DNA of 64,000 nt, taken from assembly GCA_021234535.1 (NCBI GenBank), contig CM037845.1, positions 13,350,643-13,414,642 of the forward strand, written 5' to 3'. This document shows positions 39,076-52,100 of the stretch, one piece after another; within the stretch, counting starts at the first letter, position 1; every line of letters begins with the position of its first letter. A model generated the notes under the pieces. The model was not told the DNA's origin and did not search any database. It worked only from the letters and a program-made list of their open reading frames with translations. This DNA comes from Stichopus chloronotus. Lineage: Eukaryota; Echinodermata; Holothuroidea; Aspidochirotida; Stichopodidae. Made by a program: the position numbers and the translations under genes.

Positions 39076-39779
39076 ACTCCATCAGGGGGATAACAATAGT
39101 TTTCAGTCGAGTGGGGGGGGGGGGTGGGAGTGATTGCCGGCAGTACCTATCTAGGCGGAGTTCCAACATCGGTTTGCACAGGGCGTACAATAAAAGTTGT
39201 GGCTTCACAAACTCGGGACTTCCCAGGTGATTAAAGCTTCATGAACCAGTCGTGGAATTGGTATCTCATGTCTGCAATTCCATAAGAAAGGAGAACAAAA
39301 TAAATTTATGAAAATGGTAATATATATCGGATAGGTCGAGATGATACGAGAATCCTACTGTTTTATGCATTATCTTTCACTCATTCTTGGAAACGAGTGA
39401 TGAGCACTGCTCATGATAATGCGCCGACAGTGACAGCCGTTCGAGCATTGTCATCAATATTTCAAGGATAGCTTGATTTAATCGCAGTCTACGTGTTGCA
39501 ACAAAGGAAACTGTACCTGCTAATGGTAATTTACAGTTTTAATTTGGTTTAAAAAAGCTACAAGGGCGCCCGTAATCCATGTCAGTTGGTCATCAGTGGG
39601 GCGACCACCCCCAAGTCCCCTGATTTTATGGAAGTTCCGTCACCGTACCCGACTACTTTTCGTATCCTGAAAGGTTTCTAGAGACTGAAAAAAGTGCTTC
39701 GTTATGTGCTTTTCTATAGCCATCTAAACAATGCTTCTGACTTCAGCGTGCGACACGTCGTTTGTTTCGAGTTCAATCC

Positions 39780-39895
39780 AAGACACAAGTACATCAACGC
39801 AAGTTCTAGTCAAGTCACAAATCAACAAGAAAATCGCAAGTCAAGTCACAAGTCACCCAAAAGTCCAAGTCATGAAGTTCAAGTCAACAACAAGA
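39780..39895. repeat. Degenerate caagtca-rich simple repeat
   Basis: Repeated aagtcac/caagtca words without a strict period. The overlapping open frames (39694-39951) are a by-product of this composition. Confidence 0.7.
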
Positions 39896-40949
39896 TTAAC
39901 ATTTTGGAACACCTAGAATTTAAGCCAAAGAATTCTCTAGCTTTCAAATAAAAAGAGAAAAAACTTATTTTTTTCTACAGCTCAGGTAGGTTTCATCTTT
40001 CGGTGGAGGGGAGGGGTTGGCGAGGGTAGGGGGATGGGATGTGAGGGGCTCAAGTGGCTCCCATCATTACATACATGGTAGCTAAAAGTGTATCAAAACT
40101 ATCTAAGGCATAGGAATGGCAAGGAGCGTACCAGGATTAAAATACCCACTCGGTCCTAAAATAAAACTACACAAGTGAGCTTAAAAGGATGGTTCAGCCA
40201 CAAGGTATGAGTTACTTTGATGTATTGAAAAATAGGTTAATTTGACAGCTAAAAATAAAGCTCCCATTCAAGTTCCATGTGTGCTTCTCGAGATATGAGA
40301 CTTTGAAGTTTCCACATTTGTGTCCAAACGTAAACTTGAAGCAAGAAGGGGTGATGTCATCTCCCCATATTTGTAAAGCAATTTATGTTTTTCGTTTATA
40401 CTTTAACACCAAATTTAATACTTCAATGTCTAGTGCTATCATAATGTGAATGTATGAGGGGTATGAGAGTTTGCGACTTTTACATAACCAGTACCACTGA
40501 CCACTAAGTTGACCATGAAGGTCAAAATGTAAAATTCAATAACAAAGAGAACAACATATTCTTCACCAATGCAGGGAGATAATGTCTGCTTGCTGCAAGT
40601 TCATATTTGGTATAGCAAAGGGGTAACTTCAGCTGAACCACACAGAATGGTTAGATTAACTTATTCTTAACAATATTAAAGCTAAATTTGTGGCTGGATC
40701 ATTCTTTTAAAACAAGTACCAGACCACACTAATCCTAAAGAATAATTTTGTCATTGAAGGTACCAAGCCATCCCAGTCAAAGGTACTTAATGCTAAAATA
40801 AAAACAAAAAGGTTTTGCAACCTACACAAATGCCTCGTCATAATTATAGCGGATATGTGTTTTGCGGTTGAGTTTTTGCGTGGTTGATATCAAATATATT
40901 TTGCAAGATTCACAGAAATACTGTCCTCTGTATAATATTTCGTACTCAT

Positions 40950-41540
40950 AGTCTTAATTTGACCCTTGTGAACCTGAAATGACCTTTGACCGCCCATCAT
41001 TCATACTTGTGTTACACCCACATACAAAATATGATATAAGTTTGAACTTCCCGTCCTGAGGTTCATATAAGATAAACAGCTTTTTCCAGTGACACAAAAC
41101 ACTTTCTTCTTGAGAGATTGTGTACACATGTAATTTGACACCTGCCGACCTCAAATGGGCTGTCACTTTCTCCACCAAAAAGGAGGCTTATTGCACTATT
41201 TGCGTTACACCAACGTACCAATGCCACATGAGTCCAAGTTTCCCCATTGAGATGCTGTGCTGCAAGCATTTTGCAATTTGGCTTCTGATAACCTCGCGTG
41301 ATCATTGCTGTTTATCAAAATTCTCCGTGCTTCGTGCGCTTTGTTTAGTGACCTAAATACTAAACATTATAACAATTCATACTATTATATTACCAGCATT
41401 TTGTAATGTGACCGCTGTTGATGTCAATGACGTTCGTTCTCTGCCAAAAACAACGGCCGCATGCTCAATGTGAATGTGGTACACCTACATTCCAAACATG
41501 AGTTCGGTCTGAACTTCTCTTTCTGATATGTTATGTTTAC
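40950..41540 (+). repeat. 145-bp tandem-repeat family, array 2 (old, strongly diverged)
   Basis: Three or four units recognisable by tgacctttgaccg (40980-40992), acctcaaatgggctgtcac, ctccaccaaaa, a (c/t)acacc..c.tacca block and gag.g(a)tattgtgtttacaag equivalents. Same orientation as the array at 54-55 kb. Confidence 0.55.
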
Positions 41541-44290
41541 AAGCAGGCGGTAAGCATAATCGTCCATGCACGCACAATATCGTTACACCAAAGTTAGCTT
41601 ACGATTACCATCGAACCAAAACTTCCATGACATGTTGAAACCCTCTTCAATGTTTCCATCCCTGTGTACTCAACTGTTCAGTGTACATCGCAGGAAATAT
41701 TAATTAAAAGAATCCACTGCTAACTTAAGGGGATCCTCAGGGCATGACCATAAGTTTTGACTAATGGCAATTCAGATCCCACACCTACATCTTGTTCATA
41801 ACTCACGATATTGCTCTTTGAAAAAGACTGCTCTGATTTCTAGTTGCCTCATGGTTACAAAATACTATGTAACACCTGCGAATAATTGTAAGATGGTAAG
41901 ATCATTAACCCCTCTTATACATAGTAGGCTAATAGTATATGGGACTTCCAATAAACACTTTCAAGCAGTTGTGAACGGCCTGTTTAATCGCATCTTGGTA
42001 GTTGAACTTTCGAGTAACAGAACCTTGGCATTGTGGTAATGCTGAATCATCACGGAATGTTACTAGAGCCCTAACCATATGGAACTGTGACTGTCGAGTC
42101 TAGTATTTATATTTATGGAGTATTAGATATTTCTCAAGAAATTAATGATCCATCTACTTGAGTCGCCTTTATTCTGGATGTATAGAACTTGAGGGTAAAC
42201 TGTATTTTCCTTAATTCTAAAGAGACTATGACAGATTAGTGGAATTTGTTTATCACGTGACTTAGGCAGAGTCACAAAAAGGATCAACATTGTAAATTAT
42301 GACTGTCAGCACAATGAGTTAGAGTGTGAATGAACACTGCATGAAGGTGTTGTTATGTGATATTTAATGCTGTTTAACTTTAATGCTATTTTACTTGTTA
42401 CAGATATGCAAAAAATTTTAAATACTACTGGAGGACCTTACTGCATTTATCACATCACAATGATTATATCCTTTCTTGTTTTCCTTAAATGTTCTTCACT
42501 TCAATTTGTGCGTAATTTCATTTTTCATAACGTTGTTACGTTCATATTTATTAATGGTTGACGATCAATGTAAATTTCATCACATTTCTTTACCATTCAG
42601 GTATAAGTGCTGAAAATACCCTATCTAAAAAGTAACTCGTCATATAATGAAAACGTCAACTCAATGCAATGGAGTACTGCAAGTCCGTGGACTGCCCTAG
42701 TATTTATTTATTTATATAGTGCAACAGCTGCAGAGTTGTATTGCTAGCGTTGTACTTTATATGCCATTTAAGATACTTGTGACCTCAGAGTGGATATTAA
42801 ATTTCCAGACAAAAAGGTACCATAGATTTTTTTTTTCCATAATGACATAGATTGTGAATGAAACGAGAAGATCGTTCATCCGTGCAACTGCACACCTTTT
42901 CAATTCGAAAAATGCGAGATAAAAACATCCATATTTCATTTAATCAACAATGAGTCAATAAAATAACGAATAAACTGTGAATCAAATTGTGAAAGATGGC
43001 AGGTCACCCGGTATGAATGAAATGAATTAATGTTGGACAGCTAAGTGAAATTGTCTGTTGTGATTGAAGGCGTCGTATAAGACAATCGCCATTTTGAAAG
43101 TAAGGAAATGTTAACAACAAACCTCATTCAAACAACTGGCTGTTCTTGACGATTTCGTCACAGCTTTGAGTCAATATATGCAAACTTTTTCAAAACAACA
43201 TTGAAAATTACAATTATCAAGTTCATTTTGCAAGGAAGGAGGCAGAACTATTCTTTGAAACACCGATAAAAATAGCCTCATGTTACGTTGTCTTAATATT
43301 TTCGTTGGGATATCGAACGAGAGATAACTGCATCAAATTTAATCAAACAAAACTGAAGTGAGATATTATATATTGCTGAGGTGCATTTTAAGTGGAAATG
43401 TATGTAGCAAACGAATACAGCGCTTAAACATTGAGTATTTTCGAAATAAAGCTATCTTACTTGAGTTATTTTTAAAGCAAATATCACTTTCAGAACTACC
43501 ACGACAGATTTTGTTGTCTTAAGGAAAACGATCCAAACACCGAAAAACACTTGATAATTGAATAAAAAATAAATATGTAAATAAACATGATTGCAAACAA
43601 AATATGAATGCAACAGCAGACATTAAACAAAATGAATGATTTGATTTGTATGTGAAGATTTTAATTGTTATGGCAACATAAAATCGATTGCGACATCGAA
43701 GTATTTCCTGGAAACTGCCATTTATGTAACAATTACAACTCAATGTTGAATTCATACGCAATGTACAAATGAAAGAATCAAATGAAATGACCTACAACAA
43801 ACCATTTAATATGCATACAAAACCGTTCCTCTCTTATCTTCTAAGTAAAAGCATAGGGCGATAAAACATTCATTTATCTATACATATACATTATAGAAAG
43901 ACAAACCTTTGAAAGCTTAAATTGGCACAACAAACGTTGCTTTATAAAAGTAAAGCACGTTTTATGTTCTAAGGCAAGATGAATAAGAAAAATAGTTTGG
44001 AAACCAATTAGTCTATTTGTAATGACTAAGTTGTAATATTTGCTGTTTAACAAAATTTCATGTTTTTAAATTTTTTTATTTGCTGATTATTTTACAGTCA
44101 TAATGCCTCCATAGTGTATCCTTTTAAAACTTCTTAATGATATACAGAGAAAACGGAAAGTTTAAATTATTAGCAGACGGATGATGCTTTCGGAAGTGGA
44201 TGTCGAAGTATTTAAGTAATTGCAGAGAAAGTCGCAGGAAAGGTAGATATGCATCGATATATGCTTATATTACTTTTGAGTATACATATA

Positions 44291-44700
<410 letters not shown>

Positions 44701-44743
44701 ATGACACAGGTGTACGTATACCGTGTGTTGGAAACTGAGTTAC

Positions 44744-44843
44744 AAAGCAATAATAACAAATGATAACACTAAACTCCAACAAGTAGTAGCAGTTGCATAA
44801 ACGTGTATTTAACGTTTCAACCTACCCTGAGGTCTTCGTCAGA
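44744..44843. repeat. Left 100-bp inverted terminal repeat of the Penelope-like element
   Basis: Reverse complement of 46480-46579 with a single mismatch (cctaccc versus cctgccc). On the minus strand it contains CTGACGA (44842 to 44836) and GAAAC, a hammerhead-like core. About 49 bp of non-repeat sequence separates it from the TA microsatellite on its left. Confidence 0.92.
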
Positions 44844-44856
44844 ATGATACGTAAAC

Positions 44857-45441
44857 CTACAGTGTAGAAGGGACTTGCTTAGTGACAGAGTAGTGGGATA
44901 AGAAAGCCATATCTTTGTTAAGACCAGTTACATTTGAATTAAGCTTTAAAATTAACTGTTGTTCGTGTAGCTTTCTGCTTTCAGAATCTGGGAACTTGTC
45001 TTTAACGATAATACAACGGAGATCTCCAGGAGAATGATTGTGGGCATTGAAGTGAGACGCGACTGGAAAGCCGGGAGGATTATTTCTGATACTATGCTTA
45101 TAGTTGTTGAATCGGGTTCTGAACCGATTGGCGGTCTCACCGACATAAACAGCCTCCGAGCACTGAAAGCAATACAGTATATACACAACATTGGGGGTGT
45201 TACAGCCTGCTTTGATCGGATAAAGTTTGGCTTGGTTTTGGAATTCAACTAATGGATTTATGTCAAAATGGTCGCCGATTTGGCATCGGGGTCTACGGCA
45301 GGGTATGTTCCCCGAGGGAGGACTGGGTTTGGTACGGACAAGCAACCGTTGTAAATTAGGCGGTTGTTTCTTGGCTAGAACAGGGGGCATGAGAAGGATA
45401 GAGGAAGGGATGGGTTGTTTTTTAGGAGCTTCCAATCGCAT
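44857..45441 (-). pseudogene. Penelope-like GIY-YIG endonuclease domain
   Basis: Up to 194 residues. A Cys/His cluster (C48, C53, H58) precedes the nuclease core: VVYILYC (GIY equivalent), VYVGET (YIG equivalent, 98-103), an Arg-rich helix RFRTR, then VASHFN and DLRC. The nuclease frame itself is open to its stop, but it is separated from the RT by frameshifts. Confidence 0.88.
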
Positions 45442-45586
45442 TTCACTTTCTGTAGGAAAGGGGTGGTAGAAGGGTTAAAACGGGTTACGAATGGAATGCG
45501 TTCGGTCTGTGCCGCTAAGTCCATCCTTTTCTGGCTTAACACTGAATCTTGGGATATGCGGGAGGCTCGATTAATTTCTCTAGAAA

Positions 45587-46285
45587 TTAGCTTGTACCCC
45601 TATAGGGGTACCCGCAGTCCAATAGTGACTGAACGAAATGTCCAACAGCTTTCTCGTAATCGGCAGGACAGATACGCTTAAACCTGAGCAATTGACTGAA
45701 AACTATAGATCTTTTAATGTGGGGAGGGTGGAAGCTGTTGTAATTAAGGTAGGTGGGCCTATCTGTGGGCTTCCTGTAAAGGGAGGTTTTAAGGCCTGAT
45801 TGCGTAAGGCATACCATAACATCCAGGAATGGAACTTTCTCGGTTGAAATTTCAACTATGAACTTGATAGAAGGATGGGTGGAGTTGGCTTCATGTATGA
45901 AGTTGTCGAGAGCGGGGCGGCCATGGGTCCAGACTAAAAATATGTCATCGATGAAACGGGAATAAAATAGGGGTTTGAAATTGCTCTTGTCGATGAACTT
46001 CGTTTCAGTTAAAGCCATGAAGAGGTTGGTAAAGCATGGTGCCATGCGGGTCCCCATGGCCGTCACTTGTACATAACACTTATCATTAAAAACAAAGTTA
46101 TTGTGAGTCAATATGAACGAAATTAAGGAGCATATCAATTCCGCAGGGATGTTCGTTACAGGAAAAGAGTCAAAGAATTGGCCGCAGGCCCTCACTCCTT
46201 CGTCATGTGGGATATTGGTATATAATGACGTTACGTCCATGGTTACCAAAAGACTGTTGTCAGGGACGGTTCCGATGGTAGCCAA
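45587..46285 (-). pseudogene. Penelope-like reverse transcriptase core (frameshifted at both ends)
   Basis: 232-residue open stretch. RT motif A region MDVTSLYTNIP (residues 16-26), motif B GTRMAPCFTNLFM (78-90), catalytic motif C with FIDD at 111-114, then VPFLDV and the LYRKPTDRPTYLNY block followed by SFHPPHIKRS, as in Penelope-like RTs. The usual Y-x-D-D appears as F-I-D-D, which is common in this clade. The N-terminal part continues in another frame (46291-46530) and the C-terminal part shifts at about 45590. Confidence 0.88.
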
Positions 46286-46290
46286 TTTGT

Positions 46291-46530
46291 TCAGAAAATA
46301 CCCGTGGTGTCCCGTATACAGCTGGGAATGTGCTGCATGAGACGTTGAGGTAGGGAGTCAATGAATCCTGAAATATTTTCTGTGGGTGTTCCCTTCCCAG
46401 ATATGATTGGTCTCCCAGGTGGGACTATGGAAAGTGCTTTAGCAGCAAACACCAAGTCTTTGTCCTTCAATTTGGCCAGTCTGACGAAGACCTCAGGGCA
46501 GGTTGAAACGTTAAATACACGTTTATGCAA
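46291..46530 (-). pseudogene. Penelope-like RT, N-terminal segment
   Basis: Contains PPGRPIISGKGTPTENISGF and DSLPQRLMQHIPSCIRDT, matching the fingers region just before RT motif A in Penelope-like elements. It ends at TGA after TTGIF; the family continuation is found one frame over, so there is a frameshift at about 46290. Confidence 0.75.
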
Positions 46531-46579
46531 CTGCTACTACTTGTTGGAGTTTAGTGTTATCATTTGTTATTATTGCTTT
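46480..46579. repeat. Right 100-bp inverted terminal repeat of the Penelope-like element
   Basis: Partner of 44744-44843. CTGACGA is at 46481-46487, a GACCT/AGGTT stem at 46489-46493 and 46500-46504, GAAA at 46505-46508, and an ACGT/ACGT stem at 46508-46511 and 46519-46522. It abuts a TA run at 46580. Confidence 0.92.
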
Positions 46580-48279
46580 ATATATATATAAATGCATACA
46601 TATATATATATATATATAGTCATAACACAGTGTTTCGCTTTGCAAGTGAATGTAACACCATTTATCGTACTCATACCGGCAAAATGACGCCGTTACTTTT
46701 AGTTATGTGTTGCATTTTTCACACGTATTACAGGAGAGGTGTCATCCGGAGGGAGGGAGGGAGTTATTGATCTAAGTATTGATTACATTTGTGTACATTA
46801 TTTGTAACAATGTAACTCTTTGTCTGGCATGTCTCCCTCACTTCATAATAGATGAAAACAATGTTTGATATTTAGAATTGACTTGTTTTCTTCCTAGCTG
46901 TTTAAATCTTAAATTAATTGATGGAAAAATTGAAATCATCCTCAAACTGTGTAATCTTAAGTTGCTTGTTGAGGTTTGTATTGACGTTACTCAGTTTTCT
47001 CTTTTGCCGCGTATTAAAACAAGCATTGCAATATCCGTACTTTTCCTTTCTCCTTAATTTGTTTCTTTTTAGTGTATCTTTGCAGCTGTATCCTCCACCA
47101 GTATGATACATGTACTGACCTAACATTCTGATTAGAACTGGACAGGTTAAATCTTTTCAATTGGTTTAAAATACAGTTTTCTAGTGGCTTTCATGTAAAC
47201 GTACGGACAACACCAACACATTTCTCTTAAATTATACATTTTTCTTTTCTCTTTCTCTGTGCCACATTGAATTCGTGGAGTATCTTTCGTCACAGTGGAA
47301 GTAGCTATAGTGGTAGTGGTATTAAGTTATTTCTCATTTCTATATTGTACTTTACTCAAAAAACAGTTTTAGAGCCTACCTGATTGTTGCAGTAGGTGTA
47401 TCTGTCGTCAATTTCACCATAACAGCAATGGAACAAAGCATCAACTAATATAAACTTACATGACTTGCCTACAGCGTGCCTTTAAAATGTGGTGTAATTC
47501 GTAAGATTGGCCATTTAAAATTTTGTACAATGAGGGCCCAATCTCTTTTATTAGTAATCCCTGCACGCGAACCAGGTTCGTAGACATCTTAAATAAAATA
47601 CATTCCATACATTACATGTATTTTTCGTCATCCTTAATACTTTAACAGATTTCTTTTCCTCTTGTGTCTGCTTCGTGTCATGTCAAATCAGGCAAGTTCA
47701 GGGCAGTAGGCAGAATATTGCAAAGGTGAGAGAACCATATTTGGTTGGGGAGAAGTTTACAAGACTTAAAGTACATGATATCTAAGCTGAGCGCCATCAT
47801 CACTTTAAAAAAAAATTCTGCTTAGAAGGCACTTCCCATGCATTAGTGTTAGATTGCAAACATTCTACTTGTTAAAATATCTTGTGTCTTTTAAATCCCT
47901 GTAAATAAGCAATTTTTAGCTGTGACGACAGGCATCTACAGAGGCCTAGGAAAATTTCCACTGTGGGGAACGGGAAGGGGGGGGCTGCTAGAGGAGCTGA
48001 CAGCAAGGGTATTAAAGTAATGTAAAGCGGATCACCAGTAATAGTAGCATGACAGATAACTGGATCTCCGGGTTTGATCTAAGGTTCAATCGAGGGCGGA
48101 GAAGGTTTGATCAGGGCTCGATGAGTGAGGGCGGATACCACTAGTCCCTTTCGAACCTAAATGAATCATTCGAGCCCACGTGCCTCTTCTTACGGGCGTG
48201 AAGGTTTTGTTTTAATGATGTCATTCGTCGATAAGCATCCTTGAGTACATGTTTACTAAAGCGGAATCTGCGCCGGCAA
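46580..48279. other. Intergenic region between the Penelope-like element and NXPE copy C
   Basis: Starts with a (TA)n run (46580-46618, interrupted by aatgcatac). TTTATT near 47547 could be a minus-strand poly(A) signal for NXPE copy C. Nothing else recognisable. Confidence 0.6.
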
Positions 48280-49129
48280 TCACGTCGTACAAATGTAAGT
48301 CATTATACGATCGATGTAATTTGCAACAACTTCCTTTTTTGGGTGGATGTTGTCGGCGAATTTTTGGACCGTAGTTATATCCCATGTGTCGATGTAGCCA
48401 TAGTGTTTATAGTCTTCATAAAACGTTCTTAGAACTTTTTCAAACTGCAGAGCAATCCAGTCACTTGAGATCAGTTGATAAACCTTGACAGAATAATTTC
48501 TTGTGTTGGCACCTTTCATGAAGACTTTGGTTTCAGGTGCCCGTTTGAGCAAACGGTCCAAGGCATCTCTTACGGACCCCAGTCGCGTTTTGTAAAACTC
48601 CATACCACACATTGTAAAATGCGCCCAATAGGACAGAAATATGATGAGATTTGAGTTTCCTTCTAGTTTATCGATCTCGTTTGCGGCGTAATGAATTCCG
48701 GAAGAGGGGCTTATAGAGCTACCTTTCGTTGGAAGTCCGTGGAAGTTAAAATGCATCGTAAAATTGTTTACTCTGCATCGAAACTCCAACCGACTGCTAT
48801 TCCTCGGAGGATCCAATGGAAACCGTTTACATTTCAATAATCTCTCGAGAAATTCAAATATCTGGCGACTCGTCGAATCTCCAAATATTCTTAAAGTTCT
48901 TCCTTTGAGGCAGTCGTACATTTCCTCTTTTTCAAAATGTTTTATCTTACAGTTCAATGGATACCAAATGTGTTCGAAAAAGTAACCGTTCGTAGAGAGA
49001 GGCGGTGGCCCTTCGGGTTTGCAGTATGGCAAACGTGGTCGTATCAGCTGGGCGTAATGTCCTCTCGTTGAATTATCCATCTGCTCGACATAAATCAACC
49101 TGTCGGTACGGTAAACGAGGCTTTTGGAT
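48280..49129 (-). CDS. NXPE-like copy C, exon 4 (PC-esterase domain)
   Basis: 850 nt with acceptor CGTAG; no gaps relative to A/B. LPYCKPEGPPPL, FGDSTSRQ, FRCRVNN, FLSYWAHF, GANTRNYS, YIDTWD and DNIHP are all present; stop at 48280-48282. Confidence 0.9.
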
Positions 49130-52100
49130 CTACGATTGAAAAAAAAAAAGCAGACGTATCATCAAATGATTGTTGCCCGCAATCTTCAAAAGACTTCACA
49201 CATATAAAGCGACGGCTGTATATTGAATACCTAACGCTCGCTTTCAGGGTCTGACTTTATTTTTTAGAAAGGTTTTTCAGTTCAATTTAAATTGGAGGAA
49301 GATTACCATAATGTGGGAGCTGATGAAACAAAAATAAGCTTTTGAGATCGTCTTTACTGGAAAAATAGTGCAAGCGTATATTGGATTAATGAATTCATAC
49401 TTCATACAATGTTTCACGATTTTCCAATAATCCAATAAAAAGAGTGAACAAGATTTAAAAAAAAAAAAAAATTAGTTACGTTAAGGCACTGTTTATGGCA
49501 AAGTGGATGAAATTTACCCAAACCATGATAATTATACGGAGGTTGTAGTGCAGTCAAGATATTACCATTCCTTAAATTTACAGCTTAATTTAATGGAAAA
49601 AGAAGAATATCCAATTCAGGATTAAGGGCAATATTCTGTAAATGTAACGTCAATTCTTTTGTTGGTAGCAAAATTGTTACAAAATTATTTATTCACAGGA
49701 AAGGTTGTTAGAAAATTTGCCGTGCAACTGGAAGGTCATCTAGTGTCGCCAAAGATTGAAAGTTGCAAACCGTTGGAAAAAAGTGATTTGTATTCAACAC
49801 TTAAAGGGGCTCATTGAGTTGATATTGCTAATTTTGAATTGTACAATCGCATGCTTACAATGCTTATAAGTAGCATAATTACTCAAGTTTCGACTCCAAT
49901 AGTTACAAGAAATTGTCAAAACTTTCAATTTTTTTACCCTTACTTTTACTGAATGTGTGCATATGAATAAGTGCTAACGTGAAAAGTGTCTGGTCACTAA
50001 TTTTCAACAACCAAATTGAATTGTTAAATACTCACTTATTAATGTTCCTTTGTGTGTAATACTACATGGGAATCCTCTTCAGATCGACTACTTGTCATTA
50101 TTGTGTAAACGAAACTTAAAGGAAAATTTAGGGTTAGCCCCCAATGAGCCACTTTAAATGCACATTAAATTATAAGTGACATAAACTTAAGGTACATTAA
50201 ATTATTAGCTACATAAACTTAAGGTTCTTAAGAATTTGAACTACAACTTGTTTCCTGGTATTCATAAGAGAGTTTGAAATTTATGTTTATGTGTTAATTG
50301 ACCTGCAACGACACAACATATACTTGTGCTTCATGCGCACAGACTAGTAGTGCTATTGAACTTCTCTCTCTATCCAATCAATATAAACTAAAGCTGATAA
50401 CAGAGTATATCTTAGCCAACCGTGTCTACATTTACCGCGAGAAATAGCCTAACTGCAAGCAAATTAAATTAATGGAAAAATGATTTCATAGCGGAGACCA
50501 ATGTTGACCCAGAGTACACAACATAGGGCAATTGTTTTACATAACTAATAAGAGATAATTGGGCTGTTCTACTGAATGCACCGTAACTTCATTATCAAAA
50601 ATTCAGAATTTGTAAAAATTAATAAGCCATGTCTAGATAAATAGAGATCTCGTGGGTAGTGTCGAAGCCCAAGTTTTATAATATTAAAGAGACGTGAAGA
50701 GCTATGTTTAATGCACTCACAGTGTTAGACAACCGTTATCTATTCACGTGTATGTAGGTTTATTTTTGCCATGGGGTTACAGTTTGAGTCCTGTTATGTA
50801 TATTTTGAAGGTAGATGAAGGGTTAGTCTTACAGGGAAAAAGCATATTTGTCAATTAATGTTATTAAACAAAGTATACGCACAGCCGCTCTACTCGATCG
50901 CCTTGACCTTCTCACATATAACAGCAGGACCTCTAACACTCGTATCCCCTTGTGGTTGAATTCCATCCCCTGACTTTCGGTCTTGTACGCACTTTAAAAC
51001 GAGCCTTTGCTGCTCTCAATGAAGACCACACCCTCCCTGACATTTTTGCCAAACCCTCTCTGCGCCACCCCTCTCCCAGTCTTAGGAGTTTCGTCGCTCC
51101 GTCCACATTACCTACCTTTAATTTAAATACCAAAGGAAATACATGTTGCAGTAAACAAAGATGCGAAATCTGCAAGTATGCCAATACAGGAAAGCGCGTC
51201 ATCATTCCTAGAGTAAGAATTCCATTAAGCCCACCCAATATTAGTTGTGACGCTAGTAAGGTATAGTTTCTTCACTTCATTGTAACCTGTGCTTACCCAG
51301 TGTCTATGTTTCAAAGTTTCAGTAAACATGCAATAAATCATGTATAAGCAATTAACATATTATTTTTTTTCCCTTTAACTGTTGCCAGGTATGGCAAGTA
51401 ACCCATCATGTGTGTTGATTCAACAAAGACAGCACTACGCAAAGGGTAATTGTTTCTCTTCTCCCAAAGCGGTTGACGTTAGGAAATGCGCATTGTTGAC
51501 CGCTAATAACAGGACTGAAGTTTATTCTAGAGCCTCATTTGTCAAGAGAAAAATATCAGAATATCTGGGAACTTTTTCAAGAGAATACAATCCACTTAAA
51601 ATCAATTGCAGTTTTATTACAATCTGAACAACATCGGTTTGCCTTTTGACAAAGTGCTTAGTCTTACTGGTGCATCATTCCTGAAAAACGCTTTACATTG
51701 CATAACATGTATATTGCATGTATATGTACATCTGTGAGTTAATAACTTAAATTTTTCCTGTTTTAGTTGAACTCAGACAAAGCATTATACGAATGATCTT
51801 CCCACTGAGTTCACAAATTATAGACTATACTCTAACGAACATTGATGCAAAACATCATCTTACAGGGTCTTAAGCAAAATACAGTAATTGTAGCACTACT
51901 ATTTAAGTAACTACTATGCCAGATTGCATCCATAGCATTTAAGTCCCAGTTTGTTCTTTGATAGAGTTCTGTACAATATTCTCGAAATATCTAAACTGGC
52001 AATAGCAAAATACACCTACGAGTACCAGTATGTCCGCTTTCATTTACATCCAGTTCATTACCCATTTGAGACTAAGCTAACCTCTCACTTACTGGTCAGG

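Larger units (their letters stand above)
36970..44290. other. Region between NXPE copy B and the compound microsatellite
   Basis: Poly(G) runs near 37570 and 39112, a 46-bp hairpin (39030-39075), a degenerate caagtca-type repeat (39780-39895), array 2 of the 145-bp family (40950-41540), and a segment at 43,625-43,950 that aligns with 30,925-31,230. No gene recognised. Confidence 0.6.
44744..46579 (-). mobile_element. Penelope-like retroelement (RT plus GIY-YIG), degenerate, with inverted termini
   Basis: About 1.84 kb, coding strand minus, bounded by 100-bp inverted repeats. Reading frames run in order: an N-terminal RT part (46530-46291, GRPIISGKGTPTENISGF), the RT core (46285-45587), a connector (about 45590-45375, with the family-typical IPFVT.FNPS) and a GIY-YIG endonuclease (45441-44857). 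At least three frameshifts separate these parts, near 46290, 45590 and 45390, so the copy is not functional as it stands. Part of the N-terminal frame is encoded inside the right inverted repeat. The combination of an RT with a C-terminal GIY-YIG nuclease is diagnostic of endonuclease-bearing Penelope-like elements. It lies between NXPE copies B and C, beside a compound TA/TACA microsatellite. Confidence 0.9.

Noticed and set aside
51382..51627. 81-codon plus-strand frame after the Penelope-like connector
   Set aside because: Does not contain GIY-YIG motifs or any recognised domain, so it is not assigned to the element.
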